A stretch of DNA of 29,767 nt from NCBI GenBank assembly GCA_934278925.1, contig CAKQWJ010000026.1:1-29767 (forward strand). Direction: 5' to 3'. Of this stretch, positions 15,297-23,386 are shown one piece after another. The notes under the pieces were generated by a model. It searched no databases, had not been told where the DNA came from, and saw nothing but the letters and a program-made list of their open reading frames with translations. This stretch comes from an uncultured Clostridia bacterium. GTDB taxonomy: Bacteria > Bacillota > Clostridia > Peptostreptococcales > Anaerovoracaceae. Every line of letters starts with the position of its first letter. The stretch's first letter is position 1. The translations under genes were made by a program, and so were the position numbers.

Positions 15297-16724
15297 ATGG
15301 AAGCAATTAATAACGTGGTATTGGCGGTCAGCAATTTTCTGTATCAGCCATTCATTCTTCCGGTGATTCTGCTGGTGGGCGGATTGTATTTCACGATTCG
15401 TACCGGCGGCGTTCAGATCCGGATGTTCAAAGAATGCCTTCGGGTGGTTACAGAAAAGCCGAAGACAGAGAACGGCATTTCATCCTTCGGGGCGCTGATG
15501 GTATCCACCGCATCCCGAGTGGGTACCGGTAATATTATCGGTGTGGCGACGGCGGTAATCTGCGGCGGATCCGGTGCGATTTTCTGGATGTGGCTCAGTG
15601 CCTTCTTGGGCGGAGCGTCTGCTTTCATCGAGTCCACGCTGGCGCAGATTTACAAAAAGAAGAATGCGGACGGCTCCAGCTACGGCGGACCGGCGTTCTA
15701 CATGAGAGATGCGCTGAATGCGAGATGGCTGGGCGTGATTTTCTCCGTACTTATTATCTTCACCTATGCGATTGGATATAACATGCTGGCGGCGTTCAAC
15801 CTGCAGTCCACCTTCAAGGTGTTCAGCTTCTACGGTGACCGCACACCGGCAATCATCGGCGCGATCCTGGCGGTGCTGTTCGGTGCGGTTGTCATCGGCG
15901 GCGCACACCGTCTGGTAAAGGTAACCGGCGTTCTGGTTCCGGTGATGGGTATCGTGTATGTAGCGATTTCCCTGATTGTGCTGGTACTGAATATCGGAAA
16001 CATTCCGGCAATGTTCGCCGGCATCTTCAAGAATGCCTTTGACTTCCAGGCAATCTTCGGCGGTTTTGCGGGATCCTGCATCATGTTCGGAATCAAGAGA
16101 GGTCTCTACTCCAATGAGGCCGGTATGGGTTCCGCGCCGAATGCGGCGGCAACGGCGGATGTTTCCCACCCGGCAAAACAGGGTCTGGTTCAGATGCTGT
16201 CCGTATTCATCGACACCATGCTGATCTGCACCGCAACCGCATTCATGTGCCTCAGCACCAACATCATTCCGCAGAATTATCTGGCTGCGGACGGAAGTGC
16301 CGATGCAGCGGGATACGTTCAGGCGGCTACCGCATCCACTCTTGGAAAATTCGGTCCGATTTTCATCGCATTTGCAATGTGCCTGTTCGCATTCACCACA
16401 CTAATCGGAAACTATTCCTACTGTGAGGGATGCATCCGGTTCATCATTCAGAGAGACATCAAGCCGGGCGAGTTGCTGGCGTTCCGTCTCTTTGCCACCG
16501 CACTGGTATTCGTGGGTTCCATCGCTTCGGCAGGACTGGTATGGAACACCGCAGATATGATGCAGGGCCTGATGGTTATCACAAATATGCCGACCATCTT
16601 GCTGCTGGGCGGAACCGCGGTAAAATGCCTGCGGGATTACCGGAAGCAGAAGGCGGAAGGAAAGGATCCGCATTTCCTGGCTGCAGATATCAATTTGAAG
16701 CAGGATACGGATTTCTGGAAATAG
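15297..16724 (+). CDS. Alanine/glycine:cation symporter (AgcS family)
   Basis: The protein has 475 residues from ATG 15297. GAAGGAG (15281-15287) is the ribosome binding site; an in-frame GTG at 15279 overlaps it and is rejected. It is an inner-membrane sodium-coupled amino acid transporter with about eleven membrane segments. The family signature region is visible: TASRVGTGNIIGVATAVICGGSGAIFWMWLSAFLGGASAFIESTLAQIYK (about 79-128). Further segments are FGIKRGLYSNEAGMGSAPNAAATADVSHPAKQG and FAFTTLIGNYSYCEGCIRF. The substrate is most likely alanine or glycine, which cannot be refined from sequence. It is a monocistronic gene with its own promoter and terminator. It lies next to the ilvC-GntR pair but is transcribed towards it. 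Confidence 0.93.
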   Translation: MEAINNVVLAVSNFLYQPFILPVILLVGGLYFTIRTGGVQIRMFKECLRVVTEKPKTENGISSFGALMVSTASRVGTGNIIGVATAVICGGSGAIFWMWLSAFLGGASAFIESTLAQIYKKKNADGSSYGGPAFYMRDALNARWLGVIFSVLIIFTYAIGYNMLAAFNLQSTFKVFSFYGDRTPAIIGAILAVLFGAVVIGGAHRLVKVTGVLVPVMGIVYVAISLIVLVLNIGNIPAMFAGIFKNAFDFQAIFGGFAGSCIMFGIKRGLYSNEAGMGSAPNAAATADVSHPAKQGLVQMLSVFIDTMLICTATAFMCLSTNIIPQNYLAADGSADAAGYVQAATASTLGKFGPIFIAFAMCLFAFTTLIGNYSYCEGCIRFIIQRDIKPGELLAFRLFATALVFVGSIASAGLVWNTADMMQGLMVITNMPTILLLGGTAVKCLRDYRKQKAEGKDPHFLAADINLKQDTDFWK

Positions 16725-16746
16725 GAATTCTGAATATTGTAAAAGG

Positions 16747-16777
16747 AAAGACGGTTGCCTTAGGGTGACCGTCTTTT
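16747..16777 (+). terminator. Intrinsic terminator of the AgcS symporter gene
   Basis: AAAGACGGT (16747-16755) pairs with ACCGTCTTT (16768-16776), followed by TG; the four T at the stem base serve as the run. It begins 22 bases after the stop. Confidence 0.75.
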
Positions 16778-16810
16778 GCGTATATAGTTAGAATTGACGA
16801 CGAAAGGGGA

Positions 16811-16864
16811 TGAAGCACCACGTCCGGTGCGCCGGCGGCGCCTTGGGCCCGGAAGACGTGGTGC
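16811..16864. repeat. GC-rich palindromic repeat sharing a 14-mer with 29657-29670
   Basis: GCACCACGTC (16815-16824) and GACGTGGTGC (16855-16864) are perfect 10-bp arms around a very GC-rich 30-base core that can itself fold (GCGCC/GGCGC). The 14 bases TGAAGCACCACGTC (16811-16824) occur in reverse complement at 29657-29670. This indicates a dispersed REP- or MITE-like family placed in intergenic DNA. Confidence 0.6.
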
Positions 16865-16873
16865 ACGTCGACG

Positions 16874-16911
16874 AAAACAGCGGGACCCTTTGAAAAGGAT
16901 CCCGCTGTTTT
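16874..16911 (-). terminator. Intrinsic terminator of ilvC (can act on both strands)
   Basis: AAAACAGCGGGA (16874-16885) and TCCCGCTGTTTT (16900-16911) form a 12-bp stem with a further partial stem inside. The symmetric A/T ends let it work in both directions. On the minus strand it begins 27 bases after the ilvC stop. Confidence 0.82.
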
Positions 16912-16937
16912 GAATGGAGTGTAAATATAGCGATGAC

Positions 16938-17966
16938 TTAGTTGTTAATCAGCTTCTCATCATCCTTGTTCCAGCTGTACAGCTTCCGGATATCTTCGCC
17001 CACCGATTCGCAAGGATGCTCCGATGCTCTCTGGCGCATCATCTTGAAGTGAACCTGACCGCCGGCCATGTCGTCCAGGAAGCCTCTTGCGAAGGAACCG
17101 TCCTGAATGTCGTGAAGAATATCCTTCATCGCTTTCTTGGTGTCTTCGGTGATGATTTTCGGACCGGTTACATAGTCACCGAATTCAGCAGTGTTGGAAA
17201 TGGAATAACGCATTCCGGCAAAACCGCTTTCGTAGATTAGGTCTACAATCAGTTTCATTTCGTGGATGCATTCGAAGTATGCATTTCGAGGGTCGTAACC
17301 GGCTTCGGTCAGTGTCTCGTATCCGGCCTGCATCAGTGCGCATACGCCGCCGCAGAGAACAGCCTGCTCGCCGAAGAGGTCGGTCTCGGTTTCTGTTCTA
17401 AATGTGGTCTCCAGTACGCCGGCTCTTGCAACGCCCAGACCTGCTGCATATGCCAGAGCTCTGTCCAGTGCCTTTCCGGTAGCGTCCTGCTGAACGGCAA
17501 CCAGTGCCGGTGTACCTCTGCCTGCCTGGAACTCGGAACGAACGGTGTGTCCCGGCGCCTTTGGCGCGATCATGGTAACATCCACGTCTGCCGGTGGATT
17601 GATCAGACCGTAGTGAATATTAAATCCGTGAGCAAACATCAGCATATTGCCGGCTTCCAGATTCGGTGCAATGTCCTTTGCATACATTGCAGCCTGTGTC
17701 TCATCGTGGGTAAGAATCATAACGATATCCGCCCATTTAGCGGCTTCTGCGGTGGTGAGAACCTTCAGACCCTGAGCCTCTGCCTTTGCTTTGGATTTGG
17801 AACCTTCATACAGACCGACAACGACGTCGCATCCGGATTCCTTCAGGTTCAATGCATGGGCGTGACCCTGGCTTCCGTAACCGATAACGGCGATCTTCTG
17901 TCCGTCCAATACGCTCAGATCACAATCGGCTTCATAATAAATCTTGTGGTTTTCGTAACTGCTCAT
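16938..17966 (-). CDS. ilvC: Ketol-acid reductoisomerase (class I)
   Basis: The protein has 342 residues from the ATG at 17966, with AGGAGG about 10 bases upstream on the minus strand. The frame is open further upstream, but conservation begins at the N-terminal YYEADCDLSVLDGQKIAVIGYG. It converts acetolactate or acetohydroxybutyrate to dihydroxy acids in isoleucine, valine and leucine synthesis, using NAD(P)H and magnesium. The Rossmann motif GYGSQGHAHALNL and the cofactor-specificity loop LYEGSKSKAKAE are near the N-terminus. The magnesium site residues are in ETETDLFGEQAVLCGG (helical domain), and ECIHEMKLIVDLIYESG follows. Length fits the short class I enzymes. The other ilv genes are not next to it. 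It has its own promoter with an operator over the start site. Confidence 0.96.
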   Translation of the reverse strand: MSSYENHKIYYEADCDLSVLDGQKIAVIGYGSQGHAHALNLKESGCDVVVGLYEGSKSKAKAEAQGLKVLTTAEAAKWADIVMILTHDETQAAMYAKDIAPNLEAGNMLMFAHGFNIHYGLINPPADVDVTMIAPKAPGHTVRSEFQAGRGTPALVAVQQDATGKALDRALAYAAGLGVARAGVLETTFRTETETDLFGEQAVLCGGVCALMQAGYETLTEAGYDPRNAYFECIHEMKLIVDLIYESGFAGMRYSISNTAEFGDYVTGPKIITEDTKKAMKDILHDIQDGSFARGFLDDMAGGQVHFKMMRQRASEHPCESVGEDIRKLYSWNKDDEKLINN

Positions 17967-18026
17967 CTCTAATTTTCCTCCTAATATATTATCCCAATAA
18001 TTAACCTGTGAACCATACCAAGTTGT

Positions 18027-18070
18027 ATGTTGTATGACAACATAATAAACTTGTCTGACCGCAATGTCAA
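18027..18070 (-). promoter_or_regulatory. ilvC promoter with overlapping GntR-type operator
   Basis: On the minus strand TTGACA (18070-18065), a 17-base spacer and TATTAT (18047-18042) make a near-consensus promoter. Directly after it lies the perfect inverted repeat ATGTTGT-ATG-ACAACAT (18027-18043), overlapping the -10 by two bases and covering the expected start point. Its core TTGTATGACAAC recurs at the promoter of the adjacent GntR gene. The position predicts repression. Confidence 0.75.
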
Positions 18071-18109
18071 TAGTTTTTTTGTTGATTTTCACATAAAAAC
18101 AATATTTTT

Positions 18110-18796
18110 TTAGATTAACTGTTCCGTCCACAGCGCACGGTGCAGGTGAATCGTCATGACGCTGCGCATGGCTTCCGCATCTCTTTTTCGCAGAAAGTCG
18201 ATAATCATGAAGTTGTCGTTATAGGCCCCTTCCGCTACCGCATCCCATTTGTACTCCAGCTCAAAGGTTTTCTGAATGGTCTGATTCACCACCGGCAGAA
18301 AATGATCGAAGAATTGGTTGTGGGATGCCCGAATCAAGGCATCGTGAAAGGCGATTTCCCGCTGGATGATTTCTTCGTTGTTAAAATCATGGGTGAACTG
18401 TTCCTGAGTGGCCTTCACCAGGCGGACAATCTCTTCAATCTCTTCATCCGTTGCTCGCTGGCAGGCCAGAGCGGCCGCGGCAGGCTCAATAATCAGCCGC
18501 GCTTCGTAGAGGTCTTTCAGGGCAACCTTCTTCTCATCAAAGGATGGAAGGGTATCGGCCGGCCGGTCTTTTCGTTCCGTGACGAAGGTACCTTTGCCGC
18601 GCTGAACCTGAAGCAGTCCTTCCGCAACCAGGATGCGGATGGCTTCCCGCAATGTGGTTCGGCTGACCCCCAGCTCCAGAGCGAGATGGTTCTCGTTGGG
18701 CAGTTTGCTGCCCGGCGCGTAATCCTTTCCGCTTTGAATCTGGGCACGAAGGGTATCCGCCGTTCGCTGTGCTAAGTTGGTTTTATTCTGAGACAT
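18110..18796 (-). CDS. GntR family transcriptional regulator, FadR subfamily
   Basis: The protein has 228 residues. Its ATG at 18796 is preceded by AGGAG on the minus strand. The N-terminal winged helix-turn-helix (about 8-75) has the GntR pattern GSKLPNENHLALELGVSRTTLREAIRILVAEGLLQVQRGKGTFV. The C-terminal all-helical FCD domain (about 95-220) includes LYEARLIIEPAAAALACQRATDEEIEEI, REIAFHDALIRASHN and the final MTIHLHRAL, which supply the usual Asp/His metal-site residues. Such regulators bind small carboxylates. It lies upstream of ilvC on the same strand with about 140 bases between, and both promoters carry TTGTATGACAAC. It probably represses ilvC and itself; the effector could be a branched-chain intermediate, but this is inference. 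Confidence 0.92.
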   Translation of the reverse strand: MSQNKTNLAQRTADTLRAQIQSGKDYAPGSKLPNENHLALELGVSRTTLREAIRILVAEGLLQVQRGKGTFVTERKDRPADTLPSFDEKKVALKDLYEARLIIEPAAAALACQRATDEEIEEIVRLVKATQEQFTHDFNNEEIIQREIAFHDALIRASHNQFFDHFLPVVNQTIQKTFELEYKWDAVAEGAYNDNFMIIDFLRKRDAEAMRSVMTIHLHRALWTEQLI

Positions 18797-18856
18797 GGCA
18801 TTCTCCTAACTCTGTTCCGTAAAAATATATTGTGATGTATGATGTTATACAAATAC

Positions 18857-18903
18857 GACAAGTTGTCATACAATAATCTATCACTGAGAAAACAGATTGT
18901 AAA
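18857..18903 (-). promoter_or_regulatory. Promoter of the GntR gene with autoregulatory operator
   Basis: On the minus strand TTTACA (18903-18898), a 17-base spacer and TAGATT (18880-18875) form a promoter. One base further the operator TTGTATGACAAC (18873-18862) begins, identical in 12 of 12 bases to that at ilvC and in almost the same position relative to the -10. It continues into the palindrome GACAAGTTGTC (18857-18867). Confidence 0.7.
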
Positions 18904-18988
18904 TAGAAATTTTGTAAAAAATCTCTAATCCTTCAATCGACATCTATCGAAAAAACAGTAGAAATAACTGGATATAGGAAGAACCTAA

Positions 18989-19017
18989 TTGAACACTCCT
19001 TCGGAATTATTTATACT
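18989..19017 (+). promoter_or_regulatory. Candidate promoter of metH
   Basis: TTGAAC (18989-18994) and TATACT (19012-19017) are separated by 17 bases. No SAM riboswitch, T-box or cobalamin riboswitch is seen between here and the start codon at 19061. Confidence 0.65.
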
Positions 19018-19060
19018 GAAATGAATAGTGTTATAGAAGTTAAGAGATGAGGTTGAAAGC

Positions 19061-21502
19061 ATGAAGGAACAATTGATTATTCTGGACGGCGGAATGGGAA
19101 CCGATTTGCAGCATTCCGGACTGAAGCCGGGAGAAAACCCGGCGGTGTACGGCATGACCCATGAGACAGAAATTCGGGACATCCACATGAAGTATATCGA
19201 GAACGGAACGAATTGCATCTACACCAATACCTTCGGTGCCAGCGGCAACAAGCTGAAAGGCAGCGGATATTCCGTGGATGAGGTGGTGCAGAAGAACGTG
19301 GAAACGGCCGTGGACGCGGTACGCTTGATGAAGGATCGGGGCCGGGAATGCATGGTGGCGCTGGACGTAGGTCCTCTGGGTGAGCTGCTGGAACCATTGG
19401 GAACGTTGCCTTTCGAAGAGGCTTACCGGGCCTATGCGGAAATCGTGGAGGCCGGTGAGAAAGCCGGCGCGGATGTGGTGGTGTTCGAAACCTTTACGGA
19501 TCTGTATGAAATGAAAGCGGCGGTGCTGGCGGCGAAAGAGCATTCCAATCTGCCGATTTGGTCCACCATGTCCTTCGAGGCCAACGGCCGCACCTTCCTG
19601 GGAACTTCGGCAGCCGCCATGGCGCTGACGCTGGAGGGATTGGGCGTTTCTGCGCTGGGCATCAACTGTTCTCTGGGTCCGAAGGAAATCCTTCCCATTG
19701 CGGAGTCCATGATGGAGTGGACGAACCTGCCGATGATTATCAAGCCCAATGCGGGGCTGCCGGATCCGCGAACCGGAGAATACGACATCACGGCAGAAGA
19801 ATTTGCGGAAGAGATGGTGCCGTTCCTGGAGAAGGGCGTAGGCATTGTCGGAGGCTGCTGCGGAACCAATACTGATTTTATCCGTGCGTTATCCTATAAA
19901 AGCAATCATTACGATCCGTCGGGACGGATTCCGAAATCCCGGAGTGGCGTATGCTCTGCCGGTTCGGTAGCGGAATACGGAAAACTGAATATCATCGGAG
20001 AGCGAATCAATCCGACGGGAAAAAAGAAACTGCAGCAGGCTCTCCGGGACGGAGACATGGACTACATCAAGAAGCTGGCGGTGGAGCAGTACGAATCCGG
20101 CGCGCAGATTCTGGACGTCAATGTGGGCGCCCCGGGCGTTGACGAAGTGGCGCTGATGCCGAAGGTGATCCAGGCGGTACAGAGCGTGACGGACATTCCG
20201 CTGCAGCTGGATTCCGTGGATCCGGAAGTGCTGCGGGCCGGCCTTCGGGTGGTGAACGGACGACCGATTGTGAATTCCGTGAACGGCGAGCGGGAGCGGC
20301 TGGATTCCGTGCTTCCGTTGGTGGCGGACTACGGCACGGCGGTGCTGGGCCTGGCCATGGATGAGGATGGCATTCCGGAAGATGCGGAGGGCCGAATTCA
20401 GGTGGCGGAGCGGATTCTCCGGGAAGCGGATCGATATGGGATTCCCCGGGAAGATGTGATTGTGGACTGCCTGACGTTGACGGTATCGGCCCAGCAGGAA
20501 CAGGCGCGGGAGACGCTGCGGGCGGTTCGCCGCATTCACGATGAGTTCGGCCTGCACTGTGCCCTGGGTGTCAGCAACATCTCCTTCGGCCTTCCGATGC
20601 GGCGGTACATCACCACCAGTTTCCTCACCCAGGCCATGGGAGCGGGACTGGATTTTCCGATTGTCAATATCAACGAGAAGGCGATTCGGGATGCCGTAGC
20701 GGCGTTCCGGGTGCTGAGCGGTGAGGATGCGGACAGCGGAAATTACATTCGGGATTACGCGGCGGAAGAGGCGGAGCGAAAAGCGAAGCTGAAGGCGGCA
20801 AAAGAAAATAAGAGCGATGCCGGGGGGAACGGTAAGAGCGAAACGGAATCCGGCGTGTCCGGCGCCCAAAGCGATTCGAAGGAAGATCCGCTGCAGGCGG
20901 CGGTCATCAAAGGTCTGGAACAGGAGACCCGGGAAATCACAAAGAAGCTTCTCCTGCAGGAAGAGGCTATGAATATCATCAGCGGTCGGATTATTCCGGC
21001 GCTGGATAAGGTGGGCGAGCTGTACGAAAGCGGGGAATTTTTCCTGCCTCAGCTTCTGAATGCGGCGACGGCGGCATGTGCCGGACTGGACCTGATTAAA
21101 GAAGAAATCGCCGCCTCCGGCACCCAGCAGGTATCCAAAGGGCGGATTATCCTGGCCACGGTGGAAGGGGATATTCACGATATCGGAAAGAATATCGTCA
21201 AGGTGGTGCTGGAAAACTACGGTTACGACGTGCTGGATTTGGGCCGTGATGTGCCGGTGCAGACCGTGGTGGATGCCGCAGTGGAAAACGACGTGTACCT
21301 GATCGGGTTGTCGGCGCTGATGACCACCACAGTGCCGGCTATGAAAGCTACCATCGAGGCCCTTCGGGAGGCCGGTCACCCATGTAAAATCATGGTGGGC
21401 GGTGCGGTGATGACACCGGAATATGCAGAGGAAATCGGCGCGGATTACTATTCCAAAGATGCCCAGGGCGCCGTGGCGATTGCCAAAGAAGTGCTGGGCT
21501 AG
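19061..21502 (+). CDS. metH: Cobalamin-dependent methionine synthase lacking the activation domain
   Basis: The protein has 813 residues against about 1220 in E. coli. It transfers a methyl group from methyl-THF through cobalamin to homocysteine. Domains in order: homocysteine methyltransferase (1-285) with zinc cysteines C203 and C266/C267 (GGCCGTN); pterin-binding domain (about 305-555, IIGERINPTGKK, DVNVGAPGVDE, GVSNISFGLP); a hydrophilic linker about 568-612 rich in Lys, Glu, Ser and Gly; cobalamin cap (about 612-690); and the cobalamin domain with DIHDIG (704-709, His706 the axial ligand) to the end. The AdoMet-binding activation domain is absent, as in many Clostridia, so a separate reactivation protein is needed; none is in this window. 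The methyltransferase/MTHFR fusion follows 11 bases after the stop. The ribosome binding site is weak (GAGG). Confidence 0.94.
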   Translation: MKEQLIILDGGMGTDLQHSGLKPGENPAVYGMTHETEIRDIHMKYIENGTNCIYTNTFGASGNKLKGSGYSVDEVVQKNVETAVDAVRLMKDRGRECMVALDVGPLGELLEPLGTLPFEEAYRAYAEIVEAGEKAGADVVVFETFTDLYEMKAAVLAAKEHSNLPIWSTMSFEANGRTFLGTSAAAMALTLEGLGVSALGINCSLGPKEILPIAESMMEWTNLPMIIKPNAGLPDPRTGEYDITAEEFAEEMVPFLEKGVGIVGGCCGTNTDFIRALSYKSNHYDPSGRIPKSRSGVCSAGSVAEYGKLNIIGERINPTGKKKLQQALRDGDMDYIKKLAVEQYESGAQILDVNVGAPGVDEVALMPKVIQAVQSVTDIPLQLDSVDPEVLRAGLRVVNGRPIVNSVNGERERLDSVLPLVADYGTAVLGLAMDEDGIPEDAEGRIQVAERILREADRYGIPREDVIVDCLTLTVSAQQEQARETLRAVRRIHDEFGLHCALGVSNISFGLPMRRYITTSFLTQAMGAGLDFPIVNINEKAIRDAVAAFRVLSGEDADSGNYIRDYAAEEAERKAKLKAAKENKSDAGGNGKSETESGVSGAQSDSKEDPLQAAVIKGLEQETREITKKLLLQEEAMNIISGRIIPALDKVGELYESGEFFLPQLLNAATAACAGLDLIKEEIAASGTQQVSKGRIILATVEGDIHDIGKNIVKVVLENYGYDVLDLGRDVPVQTVVDAAVENDVYLIGLSALMTTTVPAMKATIEALREAGHPCKIMVGGAVMTPEYAEEIGADYYSKDAQGAVAIAKEVLG

Positions 21503-21513
21503 AGAAGGATGGG

Positions 21514-23304
21514 ATGAGAGAAGATATGGAACAATTGACTTTTAGAGAGGAACTGTCCCGGGGGACGGTGGTATTCGACGGAGGAATGGGCACCTATTTC
21601 TCCGCATCGGAGAAGCTGCCGGGGCAAGGCTGCGAGATGGCGAACATCGAGAAACCTTTGCTGATTTCTGCCATCCACCGGGAGTATTTGGAAGCCGGTG
21701 CTCGGGCCATCAAGACCAATACCTTTTCCTCCAACCGGGTGGCCTATCCCGGCGGAAACGATGTGGTGCTCCGCCAGATTCGGGCGGGCTTTCGGCTAGC
21801 CGGCCGGACAGCGGAAGCCTATGGCGCACATGTTTTTGCGGATATCGGTCCGGTGACCGGTCTGGATGAGGTGCGCACGAGGGAGGAATATCGGTATATC
21901 ATCGATGCGTTTCTGGAACAGGGAGCGAAAAACTTTCTGTTCGAGACCAATTCCAATACCATCGGGCTCCTGGAGAGTGCCCGGTACATTCGAAGCCGGG
22001 TACCGGATGCGTATATTATCATTTCTTACGCGGTGCTGCCCGGCGGGTATACCCGCGACGGACTCTTTGGGGAGGATTTACTGCAAGAAACGGGGGCATC
22101 GCCTTTCGTGGATGCGGTGGGACTGAACTGCATCAGCGGTGTTCGGCAGCTGCAGTCCTTGCTGGAGCAGATGAATACGGAAGGATTGACTCTTTCCGTG
22201 ATGCCGAATTCCGGAAGCCCGGTGGTCATACAGCATCGAACCATCTATCAGAGCGACCCGGAATACTTTGGCCACGAATTGGCAGAGCTGGCGGGGAAAG
22301 GCGTGGCCATTGTGGGCGGCTGCTGCGGAACCACACCGAAGCACATTGCGGCGCTGAAGGAAGCACTGAAGAACGTTTCGGCCGGCGGAACGCTGCGTTC
22401 GGTTTCGAGAGCGTTGGCACCGGAAATGAAGGAGAGTGCCTTCTTCCGAAAGCTGCGGCAGGGGGAGAAACCCATTGCCGTGGAATTCGACCCATCGGGA
22501 TATGCGGCCATGGGAAAGTATATCGAAAATGCCAAAGGCCTCTGTGATGTGGGTGCCGATGTGATCACCATTGCGGACTGTCCGACGGCGAAAGCGCGGA
22601 TGGATTCCAGTCTGGTGGCTTGCATGCTCCGGCAGGAAGGCATGGAGGCCCTTCCTCATATGACCTGCCGCGACCGTAATCTGAACGCCTCTCAGGCGCT
22701 TCTCATGGGTCTCAGCGCCGCAGAGGTGCAGAACCTCTTGATTGTTACCGGAGATCCCATTCCAACTGCGGAGCGAGATGAGGTGAAGAGCGTCTACCAA
22801 TTCAATTCCCGAAAGATGGCACACTTTATTCGAGGATTGGAAAAGAAGGGGGAAATCCATCCTTTCCATGTGTTCGGTGCACTGAATATCAACGCCATTA
22901 ATTTCGATGCGGAGCTGGGCCGGGCGGAAAAGAAAATCGAAAAGGGCATGCAGGGCCTGCTGACGCAGCCGGTGCTGAGCCACCGAGGATTGGAGAACCT
23001 GAGACGGGCAAAAGAATCTTTGGATTGTTACATCCTGGGAGGAATTATGCCGGTCATCAGCGAACGAAATGCTCGTTTTATGAACAGCGAGGTGAACGGC
23101 ATCGATGTGGAAGAGGCACTGATCCAGCGATATGTCGGTTTAAACCGGGAAGAGGCGGAAGATCTGGCCCTGGAGGTATCCGTGGAAATCGCGGAAAAGA
23201 TGGCAGATTCGGTGGATGGATTCTACGTAATCACTCCTTTTAACCGAGTCAGCCTGGTCAGCCGAATCGTGGAAGCAATCCGGGACGGACATGTCATTTC
23301 CTAG
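21514..23304 (+). CDS. Bifunctional homocysteine S-methyltransferase / methylenetetrahydrofolate reductase
   Basis: The protein has 596 residues; AAGGA lies just upstream of ATG 21514 (ATG 21526 is an alternative). The N-terminal half (about 10-290) is a homocysteine methyltransferase barrel with zinc cysteines C206 (GLNCISG) and C270/C271 (GGCCGTTPKH). The C-terminal half (about 315-596) is a methylenetetrahydrofolate reductase barrel, with KPIAVEFDPS, DVITIADCPTAKARMD, HMTCRDRN and LLIVTGDP in the expected order. This architecture is known from YitJ of Bacillus. It can supply methyl-THF to the MetH encoded just upstream and may itself methylate homocysteine. The 11-base gap and common strand indicate an operon with metH. 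No terminator is seen in the short gap before gpsA. Confidence 0.9.
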   Translation: MREDMEQLTFREELSRGTVVFDGGMGTYFSASEKLPGQGCEMANIEKPLLISAIHREYLEAGARAIKTNTFSSNRVAYPGGNDVVLRQIRAGFRLAGRTAEAYGAHVFADIGPVTGLDEVRTREEYRYIIDAFLEQGAKNFLFETNSNTIGLLESARYIRSRVPDAYIIISYAVLPGGYTRDGLFGEDLLQETGASPFVDAVGLNCISGVRQLQSLLEQMNTEGLTLSVMPNSGSPVVIQHRTIYQSDPEYFGHELAELAGKGVAIVGGCCGTTPKHIAALKEALKNVSAGGTLRSVSRALAPEMKESAFFRKLRQGEKPIAVEFDPSGYAAMGKYIENAKGLCDVGADVITIADCPTAKARMDSSLVACMLRQEGMEALPHMTCRDRNLNASQALLMGLSAAEVQNLLIVTGDPIPTAERDEVKSVYQFNSRKMAHFIRGLEKKGEIHPFHVFGALNINAINFDAELGRAEKKIEKGMQGLLTQPVLSHRGLENLRRAKESLDCYILGGIMPVISERNARFMNSEVNGIDVEEALIQRYVGLNREEAEDLALEVSVEIAEKMADSVDGFYVITPFNRVSLVSRIVEAIRDGHVIS

Positions 23305-23331
23305 ACAATTATAGAGTTTTCCCATAGACCG

Positions 23332-23358
23332 TGTTATAATACAAATACTCAATTTGTA
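23332..23358 (+). promoter_or_regulatory. gpsA promoter (extended -10) with downstream inverted repeat
   Basis: TATAAT (23335-23340) is preceded by TG one base upstream, an extended -10, and has no good -35. Overlapping its last base, TACAAAT (23340-23346) and ATTTGTA (23352-23358) make an inverted repeat over the likely start point, a possible operator. Confidence 0.55.
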
Positions 23359-23386
23359 CATTATGATTATGTTAGGAGATATTTGT

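Noticed and set aside
17967..18131. N-terminal extension of IlvC to an ATG at 18131
   Set aside because: It would cover the ilvC promoter and operator and overlap the GntR gene. The ATG at 17966 has an AGGAGG site and matches the family start.
19889..21379. Open frame of 496 codons on the minus strand inside metH
   Set aside because: metH shows all expected domains. The antisense translation is rich in His, Arg and Gln, typical of an antisense shadow, with no domain.
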